DNA of 64,000 nt from Psychromonas algicola (GTDB lineage: Bacteria > Pseudomonadota > Gammaproteobacteria > Enterobacterales > Psychromonadaceae). Below the pieces are notes generated by a model that was given only the letters and a program-made list of their open reading frames with translations, made no database searches and was not told the DNA's origin. A program made the position numbers and the translations under genes. Location of the stretch: the NCBI RefSeq assembly GCF_004378355.1, contig NZ_SNUB01000018.1:1-64000 (forward strand), written 5' to 3'. Shown one piece after another: positions 1 through 9,988 of this stretch (its first letter is position 1; each line of letters starts with the position of its first letter).

Positions 1-1
1 A

Positions 2-109
2 CAATTTAAGTTGGAGGGAAAACGTGAGCGAAGTTATCCGAGGTGTTTAAAAGCGTCTAAAAATCGATATCCAGTGGCGAAAAGTAAATATGCCGTTCAC
101 CTTAAGTGA
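2..109 (+). CDS. C-terminal end of a probable transposase (partial at window edge)
   Basis: An open frame enters from the left edge and stops at TGA 107-109, giving 35 residues with the basic tail KRERSYPRCLKASKNRYP and ending in VHLK. Strongly basic Ser/Tyr-Pro-Arg tails like this resemble the C-termini of IS4-type DDE transposases, which is my reason for the call; no catalytic residue lies inside the window. The stop codon lies in the stem of the hairpin at 90-116, so the gene and pstS are convergent and may share a terminator. It could instead be a chance open frame. If real, an insertion sequence sits just downstream of pstS, where pstC would normally be expected. Confidence 0.45.
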   Translation, partial: QFKLEGKRERSYPRCLKASKNRYPVAKSKYAVHLK

Positions 110-116
110 ACGGCAT
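90..116. terminator. Hairpin between the transposase tail and pstS
   Basis: An 11-bp perfect inverted repeat, ATGCCGTTCAC and GTGAACGGCAT, surrounds a 5-base loop. On the minus strand it is followed by a moderately T-rich run (ATTTACTTTT), so it probably ends pstS transcription. It could also serve the plus-strand frame. Confidence 0.6.
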
Positions 117-158
117 TACGCCTAAAGCGCTGTTTTTATTTGGGTTAATAAGGATTGA

Positions 159-1124
159 TTACAAACCTAATTTAGCCATTTCTTTTTTAACTACTGCTAC
201 AGGTAGTGGAATGTAACCATCTTTTGCAACAATCGCTTGGCCTTCTTGAGATAACATTAATTTAATGAACTCAGCTTGTAATGGAGAAAGCGGCTTGTTT
301 GGGTGCTTGTTTACGTAAACGTATAAGAAGCGAGATAATGGGTATTTACCGTTCACTGCATTATTCATTGTAGCTTCAACAAATGGACCACCTTTTTTAG
401 ATAGTGCAACTGCTTTAACACCAGCAACTTTGTAACCAATACCAGAGTAACCGATAGAGTTTAGAGAAGATGCTACAGATTGAACTACTGATGCAGAACC
501 AGGCTGTTCATTTACAGAGTTTTTGTAATCGCCTTTACATAAAGCGTTTGATTTAAAGTAACCGTAAGTACCTGATACTGAGTTACGACCAAATAATTGG
601 ATATCTTTACCAGACCAGCTACCTGTTAAGCCAACATCAGCCCAACGTGTTGCATTTTTCTCGTAACCACATTTTTGAGTTGAAGAGAAAATCGCATCAA
701 CTTGTTTAATTGTTAAGCCTTTGATTGGGTTATCTTTATTTACAAATACCGCTAGTGCATCGATAGCAACACGAACTTCAGTTGGCTTGTAACCGTAATG
801 TTTTTCAAATGCTTCGATTTCTTTAGACTTCATTTTACGGCTCATTGGACCGAACTGAGAAGTACCTTCAGTTAATGATGGTGGAGCAGTAGAAGATCCA
901 GCCGCTTGAATTTGGATATTGATATTTGGGTATTGGCGTTTAAATTCTTCTGCCCAAAATGTCATCATATTCGCTAATGTATCAGAACCAACAGATGAAA
1001 GATTACCAGAGATACCACTTACTTTAGTGTAAGAAGGTAAAGCATTATCTGCTGCAAGAACAGGTGTCGAAATCAGTGATGCAGTACCTAAAGTAACCGC
1101 TGCTGCTAACATTTTAAGTTTCAT
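159..1124 (-). CDS. pstS: Periplasmic phosphate-binding protein PstS
   Basis: This 321-residue protein is the substrate-binding component of a high-affinity phosphate ABC transporter. Residues 1-24 form a signal peptide ending VLA before ADNALP, and the mature part begins with the family-type VGSDTL segment, followed by [11 protein letters not shown] and [12 protein letters not shown], which belong to the phosphate-binding cleft of PstS-like proteins. Length is normal. The usual partners pstC, pstA and pstB are absent: downstream lies a probable transposase tail and upstream a separately terminated uup gene. A candidate Pho box lies about 110 bp upstream (1236-1253), suggesting phosphate-starvation control. 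The family call is secure; that it works with a transporter encoded elsewhere is inference. Confidence 0.9.
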   Translation of the reverse strand: MKLKMLAAAVTLGTASLISTPVLAADNALPSYTKVSGISGNLSSVGSDTLANMMTFWAEEFKRQYPNINIQIQAAGSSTAPPSLTEGTSQFGPMSRKMKSKEIEAFEKHYGYKPTEVRVAIDALAVFVNKDNPIKGLTIKQVDAIFSSTQKCGYEKNATRWADVGLTGSWSGKDIQLFGRNSVSGTYGYFKSNALCKGDYKNSVNEQPGSASVVQSVASSLNSIGYSGIGYKVAGVKAVALSKKGGPFVEATMNNAVNGKYPLSRFLYVYVNKHPNKPLSPLQAEFIKLMLSQEGQAIVAKDGYIPLPVAVVKKEMAKLGL

Positions 1125-1235
1125 TCAAAACTCCATTTTTCTACTAAGTTAATTTATATTATTTGTATTTTATTAATCATTTAACAAAATATTCATTACG
1201 CTCCGTAGCGATGTTGCTTAATATGAACCTTTAAT

Positions 1236-1253
1236 GTGACACTTTAATTACAT
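1236..1253 (-). promoter_or_regulatory. Candidate Pho box upstream of pstS
   Basis: On the minus strand the sequence reads ATGTAAT-TAAA-GTGTCAC: two 7-base half-sites separated by 4 bases, the 11-bp phasing of PhoB sites (consensus CTGTCAT-A/T4-CTGTCAC). The second half-site matches 6 of 7 and the first 5 of 7. A possible -10 (CATATT) follows about 11 bases later. Support comes from spacing and from the target gene. Confidence 0.5.
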
Positions 1254-1278
1254 AAGAATTATTTTCTTCATAAAAACA

Positions 1279-1313
1279 AAAAAGCTTATCACACATAATG
1301 CAATAAGCTTTTT
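1279..1313 (-). terminator. Terminator of uup
   Basis: Arms AAAAAGCTTAT and ATAAGCTTTTT are separated by about 13 bases. On the minus strand the stem is followed by TTTTTTGTTTTT. It lies between the uup stop codon and the pstS promoter region, so it separates the two transcription units. Confidence 0.7.
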
Positions 1314-1415
1314 AAATCAATGCATTAGAAAAAACTTGTAATAGAAAATAATTAAAGACAATTTTAACCTCAGTTAAATAAAATATTAAAAATGCCGATA
1401 ATCTATTTCATTTAG

Positions 1416-3338
1416 CTACTCTGCGTTTTGTAATTCTTCCAATTCTTCCCAACGCGCAAAGGCAACTTCTAGCTTTTCTTCAGTTTCAGCCAATAAAGCT
1501 AAAAACTCATCGGCTTCTTTTTTATCTTTGGTGAAAAATTCAGGCGTATTAATTGTTTCTTGTAATTCACCCACTTTTTCTTCTAATTGTTCCAACACTA
1601 AAGGTAAACCATCTAATTCAAGTTGTACTTTATATGACAGCTTCTTCTTTTTAGCTGGCTTAGCAACTTCTTTATCTACTTTAACCTCAGCTTTAGTTGT
1701 AGCTGGCTTTGTTTCCTTTGCTGTTGATACAGCAGGCTCACTTTGCGCTTTATGACGCAAAGCATCATTGTAACCGCCCACAAACTGCTGGATATTACCA
1801 TTACCATCAAAGAACCAAGTATGCGTCACTGTGTTATCAACAAAGCTACGGTCATGACTTACTAATAATAAAGTACCTTGATAGTTAGCTAATAATTCTT
1901 CTAATAACTCCAATGTTTCAACATCAAGATCATTGGTAGGCTCATCCAGAATTAAAAAATTACTTGGTTTTAAAAATATTTTCGCTAATAACAGACGATT
2001 TTTTTCACCACCAGATAAAGCTTTAACTGGAGTACGAGCGCGATCAGGGTGGAATAAGAAATCTTGTAAATAACCTAAAACATGACGTTTATTACCATTA
2101 ATTTCTACTTCTTGCTTACCTTCAGCAAGGTTGTCGAGTACCGTTTTTTCAGGATCTAACGCATCGCGGTATTGATCAAAATAAGCAACTTCTAATTTTG
2201 TTCCACACTTAACCGTTCCTTGATCTGGTTCGATATCACCTAGAAGTAGTTTAAGCAATGTACTTTTACCACAACCATTACGACCAATTAAGGCAATTTT
2301 ATCGCCACGCATAATAGTACAAGAGAAATTTTGAACAATACGTAAATCATCGTAGCTATAGGCTAAATCTTCCGTTTCAAAAATAATTTTGCCAGAGCGA
2401 GCGGCTTCATCAACAACAATTTTAGCTTTGCCTTGCACATTAGTTCGCTCAGCACGTTCATTTCGTAATGATTTTAATGCTCGAACACGCCCTTCATTAC
2501 GTGTTCTACGTGCTTTAATTCCTTGACGGATCCACTTTTCTTCAATGGCTAACTTACGATCAAATTCAGCGTTTTGTTCTTCTTCAACACGTAATGCTTC
2601 TTCTTTTGCGACTAAATATTCTTCGTAGCCACCAGGCCATGAGCTTAATTTACCACGGTCAATATCCACAATACGAGTTGCCAAACGACGAATAAATTCA
2701 CGGTCATGACTGATAAAAACAATTGAACCTTGAAAAGACATTAAGAATTGCTCAAGCCATTCGATCGTACCAACATCTAAGTGGTTAGTCGGTTCATCAA
2801 GTAACAATAAATCTGGGTCATTAACTAGCGCTTTAGCGAGTGCAACTTTACGTAACCAACCACCGGATAACTGATCTAAAGTAATTTCAGGGTCAATTAA
2901 CAAGCGCTCTAAAATTTGGTTAATTTTAGTATCTAACGTCCACGCATTTAAGGTATCAATCTGCTCTTGTAAACGTTGTAGTTTGTTTAACGCTTTTTCA
3001 CTACAATCTTCAGCAACAACTTGTAATTGTTCATGGTATTGGCTTAATACTTTACCTGATTCGGCCATACCCGATGCAACATAATCATATGCACTCATAG
3101 TATTAGCTGTCGGTGGATCTTGCTCTAAACGCGCCACTTTAACGTCGTTATTAATTAATAATGAACCATCATCTAATTGAATTTGCCCATCCAATACTTT
3201 TAATAATGTCGATTTACCTGCACCATTTCTTCCCACCAAACAAACACGTTCGTTTGCTTCAATCACTAAGTTGGATTTATTTAATAGTGCACCACCGCCA
3301 AAGGCTAGTTCTGCGTTATGTAAGGTTAATAATGCCAC
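1416..3338 (-). CDS. uup: ABC-F family ATPase Uup
   Basis: A 640-residue cytosolic ABC-F protein with two ATPase domains and no membrane segments. The first domain has Walker A GRNGAGKS at about residues 36-43, a signature LSGGW and Walker B LLLLDEPTNHLD. The second has GRNGCGKS, LSGGEKNR and FLILDEPTNDLD. A lysine-rich linker (KPAKKKKLSYK) leads to a C-terminal coiled coil, the tail typical of Uup. ABC-F proteins act on ribosomes or, for Uup, have been linked to transposon excision and replication-fork metabolism. It follows the glutaredoxin-like gene after 2 bases and lies downstream of rlmKL, matching the rlmKL-uup order of other gammaproteobacteria. It is probably co-transcribed with both. 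Confidence 0.92.
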   Translation of the reverse strand: MALLTLHNAELAFGGGALLNKSNLVIEANERVCLVGRNGAGKSTLLKVLDGQIQLDDGSLLINNDVKVARLEQDPPTANTMSAYDYVASGMAESGKVLSQYHEQLQVVAEDCSEKALNKLQRLQEQIDTLNAWTLDTKINQILERLLIDPEITLDQLSGGWLRKVALAKALVNDPDLLLLDEPTNHLDVGTIEWLEQFLMSFQGSIVFISHDREFIRRLATRIVDIDRGKLSSWPGGYEEYLVAKEEALRVEEEQNAEFDRKLAIEEKWIRQGIKARRTRNEGRVRALKSLRNERAERTNVQGKAKIVVDEAARSGKIIFETEDLAYSYDDLRIVQNFSCTIMRGDKIALIGRNGCGKSTLLKLLLGDIEPDQGTVKCGTKLEVAYFDQYRDALDPEKTVLDNLAEGKQEVEINGNKRHVLGYLQDFLFHPDRARTPVKALSGGEKNRLLLAKIFLKPSNFLILDEPTNDLDVETLELLEELLANYQGTLLLVSHDRSFVDNTVTHTWFFDGNGNIQQFVGGYNDALRHKAQSEPAVSTAKETKPATTKAEVKVDKEVAKPAKKKKLSYKVQLELDGLPLVLEQLEEKVGELQETINTPEFFTKDKKEADEFLALLAETEEKLEVAFARWEELEELQNAE

Positions 3339-3340
3339 GT

Positions 3341-3592
3341 TTACTCACTCTTGTTAGGTGATAAAAAGTTAGGAGATAAAAATTGTTTTATTTTAAGACT
3401 ATCAAAAGGCCAATCTAAGTATTGGCCTTGTTGATTTTCTAACACCGGAATTCGAATACCAAATAGATCAACCAAACGCTGATCAAAAACAATATCAATT
3501 AATTGGTAATCAACTCGGCACTGCGTTAACAATGCCATTGCTTGATCACAAAGATGGCAACCATCAGTGTGATATAAAATAGGTAAACTCAT
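3341..3592 (-). CDS. Glutaredoxin-like protein (DUF836 type)
   Basis: An 83-residue thioredoxin-fold protein with an N-terminal dithiol CHLC at residues 15-18 inside YHTDGCHLCD, and RIPVL near residue 48 supplying the expected cis-proline. The length fits the short glutaredoxin-like DUF836 family often found between rlmKL and uup in Vibrio and Shewanella relatives. Its redox partner is not known from sequence. It sits 45 bases after rlmKL and ends 2 bases before uup, so it is the middle gene of a three-gene unit. Confidence 0.8.
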   Translation of the reverse strand: MSLPILYHTDGCHLCDQAMALLTQCRVDYQLIDIVFDQRLVDLFGIRIPVLENQQGQYLDWPFDSLKIKQFLSPNFLSPNKSE

Positions 3593-3637
3593 TCTACTGC
3601 TATCATATTTAATTGGATTTACATTGCTTAATGTTGT

Positions 3638-5899
3638 TTAACTATGTTTTGTTAGCAACCAACATTGGTGTATTTTATCGTTCCCTTTAAAGTCTTCAGG
3701 AATAGACGCTTTACTAATGTCTTTGACATAAAAACCCAAGGCTTTTATTGCTTCCAAATCTAATTTAAAGCCACGTTTATTATTAGAGAAAATAATCTCA
3801 CCATTTTCATTAACACGCTCGCTGGCAGACGTTAATAAAGCAACGTGGTCATCTTGTACATCAAACACATCCGACATACGTTTTGAATTTGAAAACGTCG
3901 GAGGGTCAATAAAGATAAGGTCATACATCTCGTGCGCATGTTGTAACCATTTAATACAATCCTGTTGTATAAATTCATGCTTACCTTGGATACCATTTTC
4001 AGTAAAGTTTTCTTGGCCCCAATTTAAATAAGTATTCGACATATCAACGCTGGTTGTTGATTTCGCGCCACCCAGTGCAGCATGAACAGAAGCGGTTGCG
4101 GTATAACAAAATAGATTCAAGAAGTCTTTACCTTCAGCCATTTTACCAATACGTAAACGCGTTGGACGATGATCTAAAAATAAACCTGTATCTAAATAAT
4201 CTTGTAAGTTAACAATAATTTTTGCAGGTCCTTCTTGCACCACTAAACGTTGTTTTTTACTGTCTAATTTTTCGTACTGCTGGCGCCCTTTTTGACGTTC
4301 ACGTACTTTAATGATCAGTTGATCATCGCTTAAATCTAATAAATAACGTGTTGTAGAAACAATATCTAGAAAACGACGACGTACTTTCTGTGCATCGATT
4401 TCTTTAGGAGCACGATACTCTTGAATAATTAAATATTCGTTATAACGGTCGATTGCTACATTATATTCAGGTAAATCAGCATCATATAAACGATAGCATT
4501 GAACATTTTCACGCTTAGCCCATTTGTCTAAACGTTTCATATTTTTCAATAAACGGTTAGCAAAGTCTTCTGCATAGATAGCAGGTTTAATCTGTTTAAC
4601 TTCTTTAAATATAATATCCGCTTCAGCTTCGATAACAGGAGGTAATGTGCCCCACGGGTTATCTTCTGTTGATTCTACGAATTCTGCCGTTTCAAGTGTT
4701 TTTTGTTGAGTCGCTTTAGTTGGCTTTTCTTCAACAACCGCTGCCCCTTCAACTGTGCGTTTAGGTGAGATTCGGTAATTTTTAAGAATACATTCAATCG
4801 GACCATTAAAGAATTTATAACTTCTTGCTGCACGCATACCTAAACAGCTTAATAATTCAGTATCCATTGCAAACATGCTTAAGTTCCAGCCAGCAAAAGC
4901 TTCTTTAAAATGATGACCTAATTCTGTGTATAAGCTAATTGTATCGCTGAAACCACCAAGACGTTCGCCATATGGAGGGTTAGAAATCAACATACCTGTG
5001 CTTAATTCTTCAGGAGGCATTACCTTTTTAGCATCTTGCACACTGAATTCGATTAATTCAGCAACGCCTGCTCGTTGCGCATTTTGACGCGCAATACTGA
5101 TCATATCTTTACTTAAATCAGAAGCATAAAAACGTGTATCACAATCGTTAACAGCTCGTTTAGCATAAACCTGAGCCGTTGTTTTTAAGGTTCTCCATGT
5201 TTCGCTATCATGTTTTTTCCATTGCTCAAAACCAAAAGTGTCTCGTAACGATCCCGGTGCAATATTCAGAGACATCATAGCCGCTTCAATAATTAACGTA
5301 CCAGAGCCACACATTGGATCAAGTAAGGCTTCGCCTTTCCAACCACTACGTTTTACGATACCAGCTGCTAAGGTTTCACGTAATGGTGCTTCACCGGCAA
5401 TAGTACGGTAACCACGAAGATGTAATGGGGAGCCAGAAAGATCAATATAGATAGACGCTTTATCTTTAAATAAACGACCATTAAAACGAATGTCAGCATC
5501 GCGCTTTTCTACGTTAGGGCGTTCATCGAATTTTTTACGGAAACGGTCAACAATCGCATCTTTAATTTTTAATGCGCCAAATTGTGTGTTACGGATTTCA
5601 TCGTTACTACCGGAAAAGTCGATTGAGAATGTTTTATCAACGTCAAAATGTTCTTCCCAAGGAATGTTGCTACATCCTAGATATAAATCCATTGGGTCAA
5701 TCACTTTAAATTCGCTTAATTTAAGTAAGACGCGGGAAGCAAAACGAGACCATAAACAAACTTGGTAACCTTGCTCTAATGAACCATCGAAGCTAACACC
5801 ACCGGCAATTTGTTTGGTGTTTTCAATACCAAGTTCTTTAAGTTCAACCTCTAATAAAGGCGCAAGCCCTTTGGCTGTAGGAATAAAATAATTGAACAT
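3638..5899 (-). CDS. rlmL: Bifunctional 23S rRNA methyltransferase RlmKL
   Basis: This fusion enzyme makes m2G2445 (N-terminal RlmL half) and m7G2069 (C-terminal RlmK half) in 23S rRNA. The N-terminal THUMP region is followed by a Rossmann methyltransferase with DPMCGSGTLIIEAA and the catalytic-type ISNPPYGERL. A linker of about 60 residues leads to the second domain with FLNLFCYTATASVHAA and LIFIDPPTFSNS. Length (753 residues) is slightly above that of the E. coli protein. An upstream in-frame ATG at 5911 exists, but MFNYFIPTAKGL at 5899 matches the family start and has GAGAG about 7 bases before it. It leads the unit with the glutaredoxin-like gene and uup. Confidence 0.94.
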   Translation of the reverse strand: MFNYFIPTAKGLAPLLEVELKELGIENTKQIAGGVSFDGSLEQGYQVCLWSRFASRVLLKLSEFKVIDPMDLYLGCSNIPWEEHFDVDKTFSIDFSGSNDEIRNTQFGALKIKDAIVDRFRKKFDERPNVEKRDADIRFNGRLFKDKASIYIDLSGSPLHLRGYRTIAGEAPLRETLAAGIVKRSGWKGEALLDPMCGSGTLIIEAAMMSLNIAPGSLRDTFGFEQWKKHDSETWRTLKTTAQVYAKRAVNDCDTRFYASDLSKDMISIARQNAQRAGVAELIEFSVQDAKKVMPPEELSTGMLISNPPYGERLGGFSDTISLYTELGHHFKEAFAGWNLSMFAMDTELLSCLGMRAARSYKFFNGPIECILKNYRISPKRTVEGAAVVEEKPTKATQQKTLETAEFVESTEDNPWGTLPPVIEAEADIIFKEVKQIKPAIYAEDFANRLLKNMKRLDKWAKRENVQCYRLYDADLPEYNVAIDRYNEYLIIQEYRAPKEIDAQKVRRRFLDIVSTTRYLLDLSDDQLIIKVRERQKGRQQYEKLDSKKQRLVVQEGPAKIIVNLQDYLDTGLFLDHRPTRLRIGKMAEGKDFLNLFCYTATASVHAALGGAKSTTSVDMSNTYLNWGQENFTENGIQGKHEFIQQDCIKWLQHAHEMYDLIFIDPPTFSNSKRMSDVFDVQDDHVALLTSASERVNENGEIIFSNNKRGFKLDLEAIKALGFYVKDISKASIPEDFKGNDKIHQCWLLTKHS

Positions 5900-5993
5900 A
5901 GACGCTCTCATGCAGTGTGTGAATAAAAATAGCGCGTATTATACATTGCAAACGGCATTATCCCTATGGAATTTTAAGCTGTATTTAGAAACA

Positions 5994-6021
5994 AAAAACG
6001 CTTCAAAGTAGAAGCGTTTTT
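5994..6021 (-). terminator. Terminator of udk
   Basis: Arms AAAAACGCTTC and GAAGCGTTTTT flank a 6-base loop. On the minus strand the stem ends in TTTTTTGTTT. It lies 28 bases past the udk stop codon. Confidence 0.8.
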
Positions 6022-6048
6022 AGGACATAATTAAATTAAAAATAATTG

Positions 6049-6687
6049 TTATTTATTAAGCAGATATTTAATACGTGTTTTTAATATATCGATAGCAATA
6101 CGATTTTTACCACCACGAGGCACAATAATATCAGCGTGTTGTTTTGATGGTTCAATAAATTGAAGGAACATAGGTCTTACTGTCTTTTTATATTGTTCCA
6201 TAACCGATTCTAATGTTCTTCCACGCTCCATGATATCGCGTGTTAATCGACGCATTAAACAAATATCTAATGGTGTATCAACAAAAATACTTGCATCGAC
6301 TTGCGCTCTTAAAGCTGGGTCTGTGAGCAATAAGATCCCTTCGATAATAATTATTTTTTTCGGTGTTAATTGGATGACATCGTCGAGGCGGGTATGTTCT
6401 GTATAACTATAAACTGGAATTTCAACGGCTTGGTTTTTCTTTAACTGCTTTAAATGTTCACATAACAATTCATGTTCAAAGGCTTTAGGGTGGTCATAGT
6501 TGGTTTGTATACGTTCATCCATAGGCATGTGCGATTGATCTTTATAATAAGCATCTTCAGAGATAATACCTATTTGATCCGTTCCTAGCTCTTGGCAAAG
6601 CTCATTAAAGATTGTATTTGCAATCAGACTTTTCCCAGAAGCAGAAGCACCTGCAATGGCGATAACAACACAGTGATTTTTATTCAA
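6049..6687 (-). CDS. udk: Uridine kinase
   Basis: A 212-residue pyrimidine salvage enzyme that phosphorylates uridine and cytidine. The P-loop is GASASGKS at about residues 14-21, followed by the substrate region with [36 protein letters not shown] and IIIEGILLL, all in family order. The only start that keeps the conserved N-terminus is TTG at 6687, with AAGG about 10 bases upstream; a nearby ATG is out of frame and stops after two codons. Length matches the E. coli enzyme. It appears monocistronic, with its own terminator. Confidence 0.93.
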   Translation of the reverse strand: MNKNHCVVIAIAGASASGKSLIANTIFNELCQELGTDQIGIISEDAYYKDQSHMPMDERIQTNYDHPKAFEHELLCEHLKQLKKNQAVEIPVYSYTEHTRLDDVIQLTPKKIIIIEGILLLTDPALRAQVDASIFVDTPLDICLMRRLTRDIMERGRTLESVMEQYKKTVRPMFLQFIEPSKQHADIIVPRGGKNRIAIDILKTRIKYLLNK

Positions 6688-6772
6688 AACATTAACCTTT
6701 GTAAAATAAATTGAGAGAGTTTAAAACATCATTTTTTAAAGAGTAGCTCATCATTTAATCTTGCAATTGACT

Positions 6773-7123
6773 TTAATCAACCGTAACAAAATAATTGATG
6801 ATAAAGGCCACTACTGAGCCACAAACCAGTCCACTAATATTTGCAAGTACATCCATCACATCCGTTCGGTGGTTTGCATAGGGTTGTAATAACTCAATCA
6901 CTCCACTCGATAAAGCGTATATGATCAGTAACACAAACCAATACCTTGGTTTTCTTAATATAAGCGGTAAAACAAGTACAAAATAGGCAGTAAAATGTAA
7001 TATTTTATCACAGCTTGCTAGTGCATTTAATAATGGGGTAAAAGAAAGGACGGTTATCGTTATCACTAAGAATAACGATATTAATATCCAGTATTTTCTC
7101 ACCCATTGCACTAGCAAATTCAT
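6773..7123 (-). CDS. VanZ-like small membrane protein
   Basis: A 116-residue protein with four predicted hydrophobic segments (about residues 9-30, 40-56, 63-80 and 93-113). The segments CDKILHFTAYFVLVLPLIL and GVIELLQPYANHRTDVMDVLANISG carry the conserved His, Glu and Asp pattern of VanZ-like proteins. The cellular role is unknown; VanZ itself confers low-level teicoplanin resistance, but chromosomal homologues like this should not be read that way. It lies between udk and cbpA on the same strand, 28 bases after the cbpA stop, and may be co-transcribed with cbpA. Confidence 0.75.
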   Translation of the reverse strand: MNLLVQWVRKYWILISLFLVITITVLSFTPLLNALASCDKILHFTAYFVLVLPLILRKPRYWFVLLIIYALSSGVIELLQPYANHRTDVMDVLANISGLVCGSVVAFIINYFVTVD

Positions 7124-7151
7124 AAAACACTTCCTGTCTTTATCAATAAAG

Positions 7152-8015
7152 CTAATCAGCCATGGTCTCAGCTAATTCACTTAATAACTGTTGTTGGCGT
7201 TCTGTTAATTCAGTCGGTGTAGGAATAACGACGTTATAAATTAAATCGCCAACTTGATCGCTATTCATTGCTTTCACGCCACGACCTTTAATTCTAAATT
7301 TGCGATTAGCTTGCGTACCCGCAGGGATTTTCAAATTAATATAACCGCTAAAGGTAGAAGCTTTAGCTGTACCACCGATTGCAGCAACTGGAAACGCAAC
7401 CATTAAGTCACAGTATAGATCATTACCTTTACGGGTAAAAAACTCATGCTCTAATAAAGCGACTTCAACAAACAAATCACCGCGCTCTGCTCCTAATGTG
7501 CCAGGATTACCTTTACCTGGAACATGAACACGTTGACCTTCATTAATACCAGCTAGAATTTCAACAGGAAGTGGATCTGGTGTATTCGGTAAACGTACTT
7601 CTTGAGTGCATCCTTCAACCGCATCTTCAAGTGTGATTTCCACACGTAAAATAATATCAGACCCTTTGGTAGGTTGTGGACGAGGTGGACGTTGTGGTTG
7701 CTGCTGTCGACGCTGGCCGAACATCTCTCCAAACATATCGTTGAAATCGCCGCCCTGCCCAAAACCACCATGACCACGTGCTTTACCGTTTTCAAAAGCG
7801 CTATGTCCGTAATCATCAAATTGCTGACGAGTATCTGGATCATTTAATACTTCATACGCCGCTTTAACTTCACGGAACTTTTCTTGAGCAACTGGGTTAT
7901 CTGGGTTTCTATCTGGGTGATATTTCATTGCCAACTTTTTATAAGCTTTTTTAATATCTTTTTCAGAGGCTGATTTACTTACACCCAATACTTCATAAAA
8001 ATCACGTTTTGACAT
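7152..8015 (-). CDS. cbpA: DnaJ-class co-chaperone CbpA
   Basis: A 287-residue DnaJ-like protein. The J domain occupies residues 1-70 with MKYHPDRN carrying the HPD tripeptide that stimulates DnaK ATPase. A Gly/Phe and Gln/Pro-rich linker (about residues 78-115) follows, then two C-terminal substrate-binding beta domains. The CxxCxGxG zinc finger of true DnaJ is missing, as expected for CbpA. In E. coli CbpA also binds DNA and is restrained by CbpM; no cbpM gene is next to it here. The start has GAGAAAAG just upstream. Confidence 0.88.
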   Translation of the reverse strand: MSKRDFYEVLGVSKSASEKDIKKAYKKLAMKYHPDRNPDNPVAQEKFREVKAAYEVLNDPDTRQQFDDYGHSAFENGKARGHGGFGQGGDFNDMFGEMFGQRRQQQPQRPPRPQPTKGSDIILRVEITLEDAVEGCTQEVRLPNTPDPLPVEILAGINEGQRVHVPGKGNPGTLGAERGDLFVEVALLEHEFFTRKGNDLYCDLMVAFPVAAIGGTAKASTFSGYINLKIPAGTQANRKFRIKGRGVKAMNSDQVGDLIYNVVIPTPTELTERQQQLLSELAETMAD

Positions 8016-8243
8016 TCTTTTCTCAATAATTCCAGTGTGATGAACTCATTAATCGAGTTTATTAATCAAATTTAATTACATAGTTTTGCTATCTAGCAAA
8101 GTGTGCCGATTATAACTCAACTAATCATAAATCTCACAAAAATTGATGTAAGAAATGTATTTAAACAGAAGCAAAATACATTTTCTCAGATTAGCAGCGT
8201 TAAATGCGATTTTACACTTTGAATAATAACGTATATGTAAAAA

Positions 8244-8263
8244 AGCCCAGTAATAACTGGGCT
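8244..8263 (-). terminator. Terminator of the DAACS symporter gene
   Basis: Arms AGCCCAGT and ACTGGGCT flank a 4-base loop and are followed on the minus strand by TTTTTTACAT. It lies about 47 bases beyond the symporter stop codon. Confidence 0.75.
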
Positions 8264-8309
8264 CTCATATCATGCTATCAATTAGATTACGCTATCAAAG
8301 CGAATTAAT

Positions 8310-9626
8310 TTAGCTTTGTTCAACTCTTAATTTGTTAAGTCTTAAGCTTTCAGCTTCTTCTGCTGCATTAGGATTGTTAAATACATCAACGTCCATTTCA
8401 CCTTCAGACTTAGCAACAATACAAGTCACAACACAATCACCCGTAATATTGACAGATGTTCGGATCATATCTAACAATCTATCAACACCAATGATCATTG
8501 CAATACCTTCAACAGGTAAACCAACTTGATTTAATACCATAGCAAGCATGATCAAACCAACACCAGGCACACCAGCAGTACCCACTGAGGCTAATGTTGC
8601 AGTCACAATCACAGCCGCATAATCAGCAATACTTAAATCAATATTAAAGGCTTGTGCAATAAATACAGTTGCAACACCTTGCATGATAGCCGTTCCATCC
8701 ATATTGATGGTTGCACCTAATGGTACAGTGAAAGAAGCGACTTTGTTATTAACACCTAAGTGTTTAGTGGCTGTTTCTAAGGTAACAGGGATGGTTGCAT
8801 TTGATGATGCTGTTGAAAATGCAAAAGTAATGGCAGTTTCCATTTTTTTGAAAAACTTAACAGGGCTTAAACCTGTAAAGATTTTGAAAAAGGCACTGTA
8901 AGTAATTAACGCATGCAGCACTAATGTTGCACTCAGTACTAAGAAATAGTTAATCAGATTGAAAATCGCATCTAATCCAATTTCACTAAATAACTTAGCC
9001 ATTAAGAAGAATACACCATAAGGTGCGACTTTCATTAGCATCACAACTAACTTCATGATCACTTCATTCAAATCATAAAATACAGCAGAAATACGTTCAC
9101 CTGCTTTATCTGATGCACTGATAGCAATACCAAATAAAATGGCAAACACAATAATTTGTAAAGTATTACCTTCAGCCATAGAGCTAATTGGATTCGTTGG
9201 GAACATGTTAATAATAACATCACCTAACGATGGCGCTTCTTTAGAAGCAAAGCTAGTTGCTTGTGCTAAATCAACCCCAACTCCAGGTTGGAAAATATTT
9301 GCCATTAAAATTGCAAATGAAATCGCTATTGCTGTTGTTGCAAGATAAAAAGAAATAGTTTTACCGCCTAAACGCCCTAGCGTAGACATATCTTTTAAAT
9401 TACTTGTACCACAGACTAAAGAAACAAAGATAAGTGGAACCACTAACATTTTTAATGTAGCAATAAAGACTTTGCCACCGACATGGAATAAGCCGTTAAC
9501 GATATAGTCCTGAATAAATGCGACGTCGGCAAATACACTACGAATCAGAAAACCAGTCAAAATACCAATAGCCATACCCAGTAAGACTTTTTTGGTTAAT
9601 GACATACTCTTTTTTGTTGCTGTCAT
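8310..9626 (-). CDS. Dicarboxylate/amino acid:cation symporter (DAACS family)
   Basis: A multi-spanning inner-membrane symporter of the glutamate/dicarboxylate family, 438 residues from the preferred start. Diagnostic stretches are FSTASSNATIPVTLE (the serine-rich HP1 loop), GATINMDGTAIMQG (the NMDGT motif of TM7) and the HP2 region GVPGVGLIM, followed by DRLLDMIRTSVNITGD in TM8. These residues form the substrate and sodium sites in GltPh-like transporters. Substrate could be glutamate, aspartate or C4-dicarboxylates; sequence alone does not settle it. AAGGA lies 6 bases before the ATG at 9626, whereas the ATG at 9632 abuts it directly, so the downstream start is chosen. It stands alone. Confidence 0.88.
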   Translation of the reverse strand: MTATKKSMSLTKKVLLGMAIGILTGFLIRSVFADVAFIQDYIVNGLFHVGGKVFIATLKMLVVPLIFVSLVCGTSNLKDMSTLGRLGGKTISFYLATTAIAISFAILMANIFQPGVGVDLAQATSFASKEAPSLGDVIINMFPTNPISSMAEGNTLQIIVFAILFGIAISASDKAGERISAVFYDLNEVIMKLVVMLMKVAPYGVFFLMAKLFSEIGLDAIFNLINYFLVLSATLVLHALITYSAFFKIFTGLSPVKFFKKMETAITFAFSTASSNATIPVTLETATKHLGVNNKVASFTVPLGATINMDGTAIMQGVATVFIAQAFNIDLSIADYAAVIVTATLASVGTAGVPGVGLIMLAMVLNQVGLPVEGIAMIIGVDRLLDMIRTSVNITGDCVVTCIVAKSEGEMDVDVFNNPNAAEEAESLRLNKLRVEQS

Positions 9627-9632
9627 GATCAT

Positions 9633-9988
9633 TCCTTATATTACATAACCGCCTTTTAAATTGTGTGAAACAATAATAATTCGTTAGTTTGTTATCTTTT
9701 TATGTACACAAAAAAGACCTTGAATAAGGTAAGCTATAAGCTTAAAAAAACGATAATTATTCACAAGATAAAAGGACAGAGCTTTAAAAAGACGTGTTTA
9801 TAGCATAACTTTATGGCTTGAAGGAAATTTTAATTTATTAAAAATAAAGCCCGTTTCTGACATTTGTAGATCATTGATTAAAATAGCAACAGCATGCTTT
9901 CTTTCATAAAATTACCGAGTAGATATTTTTTAAAACCCAAGGAATTGTTAATAATTTCAGTTTTTTTATCAATAACTGATTCTATTAT
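9633..9988. other. Intergenic stretch without a recognisable gene
   Basis: This AT-rich stretch upstream of the symporter gene holds its presumed promoter but no clear sigma-70 pair or known operator that I can defend. No ORF of convincing coding character is seen. Confidence 0.5.

Noticed and set aside
6773-7123. Glycopeptide resistance gene
   Set aside because: The protein is VanZ-like in fold only; chromosomal homologues are widespread and there are no van genes nearby.
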